Assembly (NCBI GenBank): GCA_003427395.1
Contig: BFEA01000096.1
Coordinates: forward strand, 423,200-448,918
Length of the DNA: 25,719 nucleotides
Direction: 5' to 3'
From: Chara braunii
Taxonomy: Eukaryota > Streptophyta > Charophyceae > Charales > Characeae
A model generated the notes under the pieces. The model did no database searches, had not been told where the DNA came from, and was given only the letters and a program-made list of their open reading frames with translations. Below are positions 18,085-25,719 of this stretch, one piece after another. Both the position numbers and the translations under genes were made by a program. The stretch's first letter is position 1; every line of letters begins with the position of its first letter.

Positions 18085-20754
18085 TATAGAAGCAATCATG
18101 ACTTCTTGAGATTTCTTGATGTGTTCGACAGTCTGCTGCAACAGTTTCTCATACTGGACACCAAATTCAATGGTTCCAGGAGTTGCAGCAGTTCGGTTTT
18201 CAGGCAAGAGGAAGTTTAGAGCAGATCTAGGTTTCCACCCCAGATGCAGTTGATTAGGACTGACGCCGGTGGTGCTATGTACAACGTTATTGTACAGGCT
18301 GGCGATGAGAGGTAATTTCTCATCCCAGTCATCGTGGTTGGGCTTGATGTAATGCCTCAGCAGATGTTGCACCACTCGGTTCATCTGTTCAGCCTGCCCA
18401 TTTGCTTCGAGATCATTCCCAGAAGTCATATGAAGTTGGCTGCCCATGTGTTTAGCGACCTTCTTCCACATCTCGCTTATGAAACGTACATCTCTGTCAC
18501 TGACGATCGTTTTCGGAAGTCCAAAGTCACGCACCCAGTTGTCCATGAACAACTTGATGACGTGTTCAGTTCTGGCAGTTTCTGGCATGGCGATTAATCT
18601 AGCGTACTTAGTAAGCCTATCCACTATGACGAAGATGTGCCTCTTGCCATTCTTGCTGGTCACGAGAGTATCCATGAAGTCCATGGAGATACTATGCCCT
18701 GAGCCAGCAGGAATGGGTAGAGGCTTGAGTAACCCAAGCGGAGCTTGAGTCCTCGGCTTGTCCCGTTGACAGACTTGACAGGTTTGTACGTACTTCTTTG
18801 CATCGTCCAGCATGTTAGGCCACCAAAATTGTTGTACTAAGTTAGCACTAGTCTTCTTGTAGTCGAAATGTCCCGTTGCGTCATGGCACTCACCTAAAAA
18901 TAAACTACGCAAATCTTCCTCAGATGGAACAACTAATCTCTTTAACCCTGCCTTCTCAAGAAAGAGCAACCCATCCACCATCACAAATTCATCAGTGGTG
19001 GCCTTGTCTTTAGCCGAAAGTTTGTTAATGATGTCCATCGTGATGGGATCTTCCTTGTAGGCTTCCCCCATTGATCGAGTCATGTCCTCAGATAGGCCAA
19101 ACTTTGAAATCAGCGCACCCAGGTAATCTGCCCTTCTAGACAACGCATCTGCAACCTTGTTGTACTCTCCCTTCACATAGTCTAGTTTGAAGTCATACTG
19201 ATCTATGACTCCAATCCAGCGTTTGAGTGCATCGGAGAGAACCGGCTGTGTCTTGATCCACTTGAGGGTCTGATGGTCAGTTCTCAAATAGAAAAACCTT
19301 CCTAACAGATAGTGCCTCCAGTGGACAAGTGCCTTGTAGAGAGCGTAGAGTTCCCTCTCGTAGGTGGACTTTGCCAACTTCTTTGATGACATTTTTTTGC
19401 TCATGTACTCCACTGGTCTCAACTTTTTCCCGTCCTGTTGAGCCAGCACTGCATCAATGCCATATTGGCTTGCGTCAGTGGTTACAACAAATGGCCTTTG
19501 CGGGTCGGGTACCATGAGAACCTCATGGTGCGTGAGAGCATGCTTCAAACGTTTGAACGTTGCCTCACACTCCTCGGTCCAGTCCCATGGTGTGTCAAGT
19601 CGAGTTAGATCAGTCAAGGGAGATGCGATCGTGCTATAGTTCTTCACGAAGTTGTGATAATGACCACACATTCCCAAGAATGATCTGACCTCAGTCATGG
19701 ACTGGGGTCGTGGCCAGTCCCTAATGCTAGCCACCTTCGCATCTTCGGGCCTAATCCCATCCGCGGATACTTCATGACCCAAGTACAAGATTCGAGTGTG
19801 ACCGAACTCGCATTTCTCTGCGTTTATCTTATACTTGTGTCGTCGAAGAAGTGAAAGTACTTTGTCTACATGTTGAGCATGCTCCTCGACAGTTCTACTA
19901 AAGATAAGTATATCGTCGAGGTACACGACAACGAACTTATCTAAGTAGTCATGGAAGATCCTATTCATGGCGTGCTGGAATGTACGCGGCGCATTGCAAA
20001 GGCCAAAGGGCATCACTACAAACTCACACAGACCGTACCTGGTCTGAAATGCGGTTTTGTGTTGGTCCTCTGGTCTAATGGCAATTTGATGGTAGCCGGA
20101 TTTTAAGTCTATCTTTGTATAATACTTACATCCATGCACCCTGTCCAATAGGTCGTCGATGCGTGGTAGAGGCTCTACGTTCTTAACTGTGATGGCATTG
20201 AGGTCTCTATAATCAATGCACATCCTCAGTGTTCCCCCTTTCTTTGGAACAAAAAGAACTGGTGAACCAAAGGGGGAAGCGCTAGGCCGTATCCAAACCT
20301 TTTCTGTGAGCTCTTTCAGTTGCCGACGAAGCTCGTCCAAGTCGGCCGGAGCCATCCTATAGATTCTCCCTTTAGGTGTCTTGCTACCTAGGATGATCTC
20401 TATGGCATGGACAACCTCCCTGTCTACGACTCCTGGGGTCTCCTCGAACAGATCAGGGTACTTAGCGACAATGGTCTCTATCTTTGGGGGTGTTTCAATG
20501 GCCTCCCCTTTTGCAGAGACATAAACTAAGTACATCCCTTCCTCTTGGTTCTGTTTATAATAAATATAGAAAGTTGATGCGCATAAGCACCCATAGGAGT
20601 CTATGAACCTACTTGCTTTGTACTTAGCCAGTCTCACGGTTCTCCCACTAGGCAACTCGTGCTTCAACACCTTCTTGTCACAGTCAAACTGGGGCTTGGC
20701 AACCTCGAGGTAGTACATGCCCAACAACATGTCAAAGGGCAACTCGTCGCTCAC
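18049..20754 (-). CDS. Element 2 Pol: RT, RNase H and integrase, 901-codon open frame
   Basis: The frame reads from 20754 leftward without a stop; it is the 3' part of a polyprotein, since an in-frame TAA (20761-20763) is the only break from the protease. RT (about residues 130-345) has KIDLKSGYHQ with Asp216, MPFGLCNAPRTFQ and YLDD at 278-281. RNase H has Asp427 (TTDAS), Glu468 (TYERELYAL), Asp493 (RTDHQTLKW) and Asp536 (VADALSRR). Gly is replaced by Asp in YGIDAVL (434). Integrase has His624, His629, Cys659, Cys662, then Asp692, Asp753 and Glu789 with 35 residues between the last two. All expected catalytic residues are present. The last ~10 residues follow a frameshift near 18085 and are not authentic. 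Without a start and with broken gag, autonomous activity is unlikely. Confidence 0.9.
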   Translation of the reverse strand: MSDELPFDMLLGMYYLEVAKPQFDCDKKVLKHELPSGRTVRLAKYKASRFIDSYGCLCASTFYIYYKQNQEEGMYLVYVSAKGEAIETPPKIETIVAKYPDLFEETPGVVDREVVHAIEIILGSKTPKGRIYRMAPADLDELRRQLKELTEKVWIRPSASPFGSPVLFVPKKGGTLRMCIDYRDLNAITVKNVEPLPRIDDLLDRVHGCKYYTKIDLKSGYHQIAIRPEDQHKTAFQTRYGLCEFVVMPFGLCNAPRTFQHAMNRIFHDYLDKFVVVYLDDILIFSRTVEEHAQHVDKVLSLLRRHKYKINAEKCEFGHTRILYLGHEVSADGIRPEDAKVASIRDWPRPQSMTEVRSFLGMCGHYHNFVKNYSTIASPLTDLTRLDTPWDWTEECEATFKRLKHALTHHEVLMVPDPQRPFVVTTDASQYGIDAVLAQQDGKKLRPVEYMSKKMSSKKLAKSTYERELYALYKALVHWRHYLLGRFFYLRTDHQTLKWIKTQPVLSDALKRWIGVIDQYDFKLDYVKGEYNKVADALSRRADYLGALISKFGLSEDMTRSMGEAYKEDPITMDIINKLSAKDKATTDEFVMVDGLLFLEKAGLKRLVVPSEEDLRSLFLGECHDATGHFDYKKTSANLVQQFWWPNMLDDAKKYVQTCQVCQRDKPRTQAPLGLLKPLPIPAGSGHSISMDFMDTLVTSKNGKRHIFVIVDRLTKYARLIAMPETARTEHVIKLFMDNWVRDFGLPKTIVSDRDVRFISEMWKKVAKHMGSQLHMTSGNDLEANGQAEQMNRVVQHLLRHYIKPNHDDWDEKLPLIASLYNNVVHSTTGVSPNQLHLGWKPRSALNFLLPENRTAATPGTIEFGVQYEKLLQQTVEHIKKSQEVMIASIRTSVADSPHFR

Positions 20755-20760
20755 CAGGAA

Positions 20761-21236
20761 TTATATCTTATGATTTATTTCTCCTCCTGGGTAAGAGAAG
20801 GTGCAAACTACATCTTTAACGTAGTCCTCCACCATCATGCACTCTTTGTTGGCCAAAGTAAATGCTACCGGTCTACTAAGGTGTTGCACCCAGTCCTTTA
20901 GGCACAGTGTGTCAACGCAGTCGCGACTTATGAAGTTTCGCGTGGAGCCAATGTCTACGAAGGTGCCGCACTTGCGACCACCCACACCAACTTCCACGGC
21001 GAAGTGCTCCCCTATAGGACCTTGACTCAGTGCCACCCAGGACTCACGAGGGTCCCTTGCCGACCACTCACCTTGAAGGTCCTCTAAGGCTTCAGACACA
21101 TCCAACGTACAAAGTATAGTTGGGTCCGGATGCGTCTGCGGGGTGACTAAGGAGTCGATAACTTTGGCCAACTCTTGAACCGGGGAGGGTACATCACCCG
21201 ATTCAACGAGAGTAGAAGCAGCTACATCTTCTACCG
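20761..21236 (-). pseudogene. Element 2 aspartic protease, Ser of the active-site triad replaced
   Basis: The minus-strand frame at 21171-20764 continues into Pol apart from TAA at 20761-20763. The stretch IGEHFAVEVGVGGRKCGTFVDIGSTRNFIS shows a retropepsin fold: beta strands then a D-x-G loop. The loop reads Asp-Ile-Gly-Ser-Thr, where Asp-Ser-Gly is expected. Ser-to-Ile needs one base change (AGT to ATT) and should impair the enzyme. The region between Gag and the protease (21171-21239) needs a frame change. Confidence 0.65.
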
Positions 21237-21239
21237 GTC

Positions 21240-21850
21240 CTAAGTGTTTCCCAAGTTGGAGCTCGTAGAGGCCCCAGACTGAGAAGAAGGAAACCCACCC
21301 TTAGGAGGGATCTTCTGCGAGACCTTCGGGTTCTTACATTTAAACTGCGTATGGCCATACTCGCCGCAGTTTATGCAAGCACCACGCGACCAACGATCGT
21401 GCCACACCTCCTGATCCAAGCCTGCTCTAACCCAAGCAGCTATATTGTTTGGGTTGGCGGCTTGCCCCTGACCCCTTTGTTGACCGCCCTTCCCGCGGCT
21501 TCCTGCCTTAGTCTTCACTACCGCAGTGAGGTTGCTACCCTCAACACTCTCCTCGCCGTCTAACTCTATTCCCTCCACAAGCTCAGAAACATCATCGATC
21601 TCAGTTTGATTCCCATCGGCATCAACCATCATCAATCAACTAGCCTTCTTCTTCCACTCTTGTGGAGTCTTCTTCTTTCTCCCGTCCGCAGAAGGGGTTT
21701 GAGCTACCCAGCGTAGCCTCTAAGTCTAGAGCCTTTTGCTGAATGTCTCAAACGTGTGATACTCTCTGCAAGCTTCACTGGCTAATAAGTTCTTGATGTC
21801 AGTGGGAAGACATTTCAAGAACGTGGTCAATAAGACCTGTCGATTGTACT
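21240..21850 (-). pseudogene. Element 2 Gag C-terminal part with CCHC zinc knuckle
   Basis: After a frameshift near 21850 the minus strand reads VEYNRQVLLTTFLKCL, PTDIKNLLASEA and REYHTFETFSK, typical of the end of a retrotransposon gag domain. A further frame at 21635-21240 is basic and Gly/Gln-rich (GSRGKGGQQRGQGQ). It carries CINCGEYGHTQFKC, a perfect Cys-x2-Cys-x4-His-x4-Cys knuckle (residues 87-100 of that frame), which binds RNA. Confidence 0.75.
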
Positions 21851-23083
21851 CCACTCCTGGGACACAATCAGACGCTTAACGGTCGTGGTAAGCTCCCGCA
21901 CTGACTTATACTTCCTAGCATCGAGCTTCAGTAGCCCATCGGTGGCAATCTGTGCCTGCTGAGGGTTGTGCCAACGCGCTTCCACTAAGTCCATAAAGCT
22001 TTCTAGGGTGTGGGTCTGCGCCCAATCACCCATGTTCCTACCGAAACCCTTTCAAGCAACCAATCCATTTAGCCAGCGAGCCGTTGAACCCTCTAAGTAG
22101 GATGCAACAGTTATCACTTCCTCTTCTACCAATGTCCTCTTTGCCCTCACCCAGACTGGAACCGTTCTCAACCACGTGTCGAGAGCCTCATCCTTCTTGT
22201 CTCCTGAGAAGGTTAGAGGTGGTTTTAGAGGGGTCTTGGGATACCAAGGAAATTGCTGTCCCGCTGGCGAGACAGGTGGCGACTGTGGTGTAGCACCAGT
22301 CGTTGGACCGAAAGATGAAGAAGCAACAGTCTGAGATAAGGCTGCTGCTGATGTACCACTTGGTTGTGGTCCGGACTGAGCGGCATAGGGGCCTGTCGTC
22401 GCTAAGAATGGCAACGACGACAAAACTGCTGACCTGATTCCTAGTTTATGCATGGCATTCAGGATCTGGTCCAAGGTGTCCTAGATTGTATCCAGTTTAT
22501 TGTCCATGTATGCGTGCATGGACAAGATGCTCGCCTTCATGATCTTTTCATTGTTGCTAAGGGTCGAGTCATCTAACCCCTCTAGTGCAGCCTTGTCTGC
22601 CTCCCTATCCTCGAGTCAGACACTCCTATTTCTAATCTCTTTCTCTGTTTTAGTAGCCTGCCTGAGTTCCTCCTCTAGCCTCAAGCGGATCCTCTTGACT
22701 TGCAGGAGCTCCATCTGCTCCCTCGTGCGTGGAGGTGGCGAGCTGAACTGCGAGCCCGCCATCTGACCAGTGCCAGCCCCTGACGTACTGGAGATGGACT
22801 GTGAACTGGTCGACATGCCCAGCACTTGACCAGTTGAGTTTGCCGCAGAAGTTGTTGCCGACGTAGCCATAGCTACAGCGCTAGCTGCTGCTGCTGCTAA
22901 CGCACGTTCAGTCGCAGTTGCTGCTGCCCTCGCAGTCTCTAGATTGTGGGCCCTTGTCTCGGCCCTAAGCCTTCTCTCATCGGCTGGTAGTAGAACCCGG
23001 AACACAACAGGTATCCTAGCGGTATCCTGTCGTGTTTGCCTCCTATCGTCAGATCTCTCCTCCCCACTGTTTGATTCGCGCAT
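21827..23083 (-). pseudogene. Element 2 Gag N-terminal and capsid part, three in-frame stops
   Basis: One minus-strand frame runs from the ATG at 23083 to about 21850, interrupted by TGA (22616-22618), TAG (22481-22483) and TGA (22052-22054). The N-terminal part is charged and Ala-rich (ETARAAATATERALAAAAAS), probably a helix, followed by Ser/Thr/Gly-rich linker and a coiled-coil-prone Glu/Arg/Leu segment near 22700-22630. Capsid-like sequence follows: PPLTFSGDKKDEALDTWLRTVPVWV, YLEGSTARWLNGLV and SFMDLVEARWHNPQQAQIATDGLLKL. The ATG at 23083 is the first in the frame and the gene probably starts there. Confidence 0.7.
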
Positions 23084-24333
23084 GGGCTAGGCACACGTTG
23101 TTTGCACTAATGTCCTCTTTGGAACCTACCGCAGCATGCGTCTGACCGGATCTAAAAATAAATAATTAAATAAATGTTCGGCGAGTTACCTAGACTACTA
23201 TTCAAGCGGCATCAACAGAACCTACACAAACTGTACACATTGTCTAAGTCTATCATGATTAGTTCTGCACAGAAGATTCGAGAAGAAATGACTATGGTAG
23301 ATTACAGTCCTACTCTAGTATGTCTATCAACTAATCAACAATAAAACTTAGACTAATGTGAGCAGATGTATGCGCAATGGAAATGGTAGTGATGTTCAGT
23401 TGAGTTCACAATTGGAATCCCCTTCCCCTGTATCCAACGTACCTATGAGCATCATCAAGCTGCGGTGTCTAAGGTGTGCAACCACGGCCCACCCCTGTGC
23501 CCAAGAAGCATGCTTATGACCAGCCTGCCCTTTATTTACCCTCGCATGCAACGAGCCTTACGTCTGACTGATCTGGCTGATCAATAGGCAATTTAAGGAC
23601 AGCCCCTGGAGTCCTCATAATTCTTTAACGTCGCAATCAGGACGACGATCACAGCCAGTGGACAATCCAAACCCCAACTAGAAATGTTTATAGACGGTCT
23701 GGGAGCGTCTCAATAGGACTGGTCAGTCCGCACACCCCTTCTATCAACGCAGCAAAGAGCCTCAATGGACAAAGCAGCATGGCCTGCATGTACTAATACC
23801 CATGGGTTGGCATGGTGACCGTGACCCGTGCTTCGACCAAGGCCCTTCAGAGGCACCGCCCTCTCCTGCCAGATGCGCCACTTGGAAGAATGTCGTCTCT
23901 CAAGATAGAGCGCACACGACTCCTCACCAAAGAGAGGACACTCAAGTTGGACTCACTTCCTCACGGTAAGAAGAGATTGAGAGGGTAGATAAGGAATGGG
24001 AACAACGTATCTGGAGATAGATGCCCCCAACCACAAATTTCTCACCAATTGGGCCGACGTGCATTTCGATGACCGGTCATTAGCCTCGGTACCACCCACA
24101 ACGCAATACAGTGCCACCTCAGCCAAAATGCGACGTCAGCATATTCTCATCATCATGCATACACCCGCTGTCGCCACAGCTCCCACGCTGTCGACACAGC
24201 CTTCCAGCGCCCGGCCTCTCCACCTAGGCCCCGCTAATCAACCAACGGCAAAGTATCCTCACTGCACATGAAGCATTGTCAGTGCACCAAGTCACAATGT
24301 CGTCGGTGCCAGGTAAGCGGCGATCATCAACCA
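23084..24333 (-). other. Element 2 leader between primer site and Gag
   Basis: About 1.25 kb without a supported gene. Composition is even and unlike the repeats to the left. A plus-strand frame at 23996-24271 has no recognisable domain. Packaging signals would be expected here but none can be identified by eye. Confidence 0.5.
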
Positions 24334-24345
24334 GCTCCGATACCT
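24334..24345 (-). promoter_or_regulatory. Primer binding site-like motif (initiator Met tRNA type)
   Basis: The minus strand reads AGGTATCGGAGC, 10 of 12 matches to TGGTATCAGAGC, the common plant LTR-element site complementary to the tRNA-iMet 3' end. It lies three bases beyond a CA end (minus ...CCTTGCA at 24350), which would close the 5' LTR there. Confidence 0.5.
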
Positions 24346-24485
24346 AATTGCAAGGAATATAAGTGTGAGCGATATACATAAAACCAAGTTGCGAAATCAC
24401 ACAGCTAAACAAGTCGTCGTGTCCCAAGCAGAGAGTACAAATGCACCGAGAAAACCATCCATATAGAGCAATACAATGAAATAAT

Positions 24486-25443
24486 GAGCCAATGTCCAAG
24501 CCCGTAGGCCACACCAACACAGTATCCAAAGTCGCTCTCTCCTGTCTGGCGCTTGGCGCCCAACCTACTCTACCTGACTAACCTACCTACAGCCGGTTCA
24601 CGCAACAGGATTCGACTCTCGAAGACCAATGTACACGACTGCCAACACCATCGCCGACCTCTCTTCATGTACCAGGTACGTATCTCGTCACCCTCAATCA
24701 GACCTTGATTACCCCACACAGCGCCTCCTTCCCTGAAGACCACCCGCTCATCCGCTGTACCCCCTGGCACCCAGCAGCCCGGTTATGTCTGCTTGCGCCC
24801 CGCTGCCCTTGAAGCCCCCCACCTCACCTCTCGCGCCCCGTCAGCGCCTTTGGCAGCAGCGCAGCATCAAGCGAGAGCGCAGCAGCACTTCCGCATTGCC
24901 AGCGCTGGCCAGCATGCCTGGCCTGGGCTGCTTCCTTCCTTTTGTGGAAGTGGTAGCCTCCTGGATGCTGTGTGCGGACTGGCTGGAAGCTTCCAGTAGC
25001 TTCCGGTTGGGTCCCAGACCCTGCGCCCAGGCCTGAGACTATAGTTGAGGGCCTGGGCCTTTTGCAGTTAGGCACGGCCTGAGTCTCCGGACTTGGGCTG
25101 TTTTCTGCATCTGTGCAGGGCACCCAGGCAGGTGCGTTGGCACTACTGCTTTTGCAAAGGCCGAAGACCTGCTTCCCAATATATTGGCCCTGCTTTGTGT
25201 ATGTGTGCGCAGGCGCAACTGTCAATGCCTGGGCCAACTGTATGACGCAGCAATGTGAGGCTCACGCGTCTTCCCAACCAACTGGCGTGCTGCGAGAGCC
25301 TGAATACCCATGTATGGAAATGTCGAATTTTGCCTTTGACGAATATTCAGGCCCGCCTTCACTTAGGGCGGGCACTTGGCTTTTTGGGGCCTTAGCCCAG
25401 AACAATGTGATGTCTGATAGGGCCACTGAGGGCTTGTTCCTCA
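24486..25443 (-). repeat. Element 2 5' LTR (right copy); true inner edge perhaps 24350
   Basis: The part shared with the left copy ends at 24486. The primer-site motif at 24334-24345 implies that the full LTR runs 24350-25443, about 1.09 kb, starting TGAGGAACAAGCCC and ending TTGCA on the minus strand. Roughly 6-7% divergence from the left copy indicates an old insertion. Confidence 0.75.
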
Positions 25444-25719
25444 GACTATCAACTTCCACATTCTCTTCAGGCACTTCTCCCGTACTGTATTTAAAAAAAA
25501 AAAAAAAAAAAAGAGAGAGAGAAATTATATATACATATATATCTATATAGATATATACATATATCTCTTTCCTATCTTAAATCTCTCTTTCTTGCATACT
25601 CTTTAAGTAAGTCGTCAAAAGAGAAAACAAACCCTCCAACTTGTGCATCTACTCGCCGCATAGCCACTACACGTCAAAACAGTACACCTTCGTAATTCGC
25701 AAGCACTACCAATGTCCCT
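25444..25719. repeat. Right flank with poly-A, GA and AT microsatellites
   Basis: A run of 20 A (25493-25512) is followed by GAGAGAGA and then an AT-rich tract with TATATATCTATATAGATATATA-like palindromes (25525-25565). No gene is seen. This flank does not resemble the 91 bp array on the other side of element 2. Confidence 0.85.

Larger units (their letters stand above)
16570..25443 (-). mobile_element. Element 2: chromovirus-like Ty3/Gypsy retrotransposon
   Basis: Direct repeats of about 960 bp (16570-17532 and 24486-25443) flank a minus-strand gag-protease-RT-RNase H-integrase-chromodomain-like series. Right to left: 5' LTR, primer-site-like motif, 1.25 kb leader, gag, pol, PPT, 3' LTR. 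Integrase after RNase H and the C-terminal chromo-like tail place it with Ty3/Gypsy chromoviruses. Gag, protease and the integrase tail are broken, while the central 901 codons are open. It is oriented opposite to element 1. Confidence 0.85.

Noticed and set aside
18334-20901. Plus-strand frames opposite the element 2 pol
   Set aside because: They are antisense shadows of a clear RT-RNase H-integrase frame.
16533-25443. Element 2 as a clean nested insertion in the 91 bp array
   Set aside because: The right flank (25444 onward) does not resume the array, and no target-site duplication is visible.

Overview
The window is eukaryotic repeat DNA dominated by two decayed Ty3/Gypsy-type LTR retrotransposons. 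I recognise no cellular protein-coding gene, no rRNA or tRNA gene and no CRISPR array. The domain style of the two pol regions, the long low-complexity tracts and a plant-like TATA box fit a streptophyte or other plant-lineage genome. A charophyte alga such as Chara would be my first guess, but this is inference from remembered family resemblance. Two N bases (15924, 15935) show it is draft assembly.

Layout. (1) 1-6506, plus strand: gag-pol of element 1, entering from the left edge. It has Gag with a CCHC knuckle, protease, RT, RNase H and integrase in that order, broken by nine in-frame stops and about five frameshifts. (2) 6507-11833: an unusually long 3' region of the same element. It holds an unbroken accessory reading frame (6891-7631, basic N-terminus, acidic C-terminus, SUMO-interaction-like motif), a 6 x 40 bp array, a 14 x 63 bp array, a 37/38 bp array, and two copies of a hairpin plus G-rich polypurine tract module (10118-10150 and 11799-11831). 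(3) 11834-about 16530: sequence that starts like a 3' LTR (TGTCGGGA, itself a hairpin). It holds a diverged 1.26 kb duplication, a dense chain of unrelated short inverted repeats (12.5-15.1 kb), a TATATAAG box at 15101, a CTT-rich tract and a 91 bp tandem array. (4) 16570-25443, minus strand: element 2, a chromovirus-like Ty3/Gypsy element. It is flanked by direct repeats (LTRs) about 93-94% identical, with a 10/12 match to the initiator-Met tRNA primer site, a PPT, a broken gag, a protease with an altered active site, a 901-codon RT-RNase H-integrase frame with all expected catalytic residues, and a frameshifted C-terminal chromodomain-like tail. (5) 25444-25719: flank with poly-A, GA and AT microsatellites.

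How the parts relate. The two elements face each other tail to tail. Element 2's 3' LTR abuts the last, truncated 91 bp repeat of the element 1 LTR-like region, and at that junction it carries a 38 bp inverted copy of its own internal sequence. Both elements look non-autonomous. The least explained parts are the serial hairpins at 12.5-15.1 kb, the intact accessory frame beside a ruined pol, and the duplicated hairpin/PPT module with a compensated base pair.
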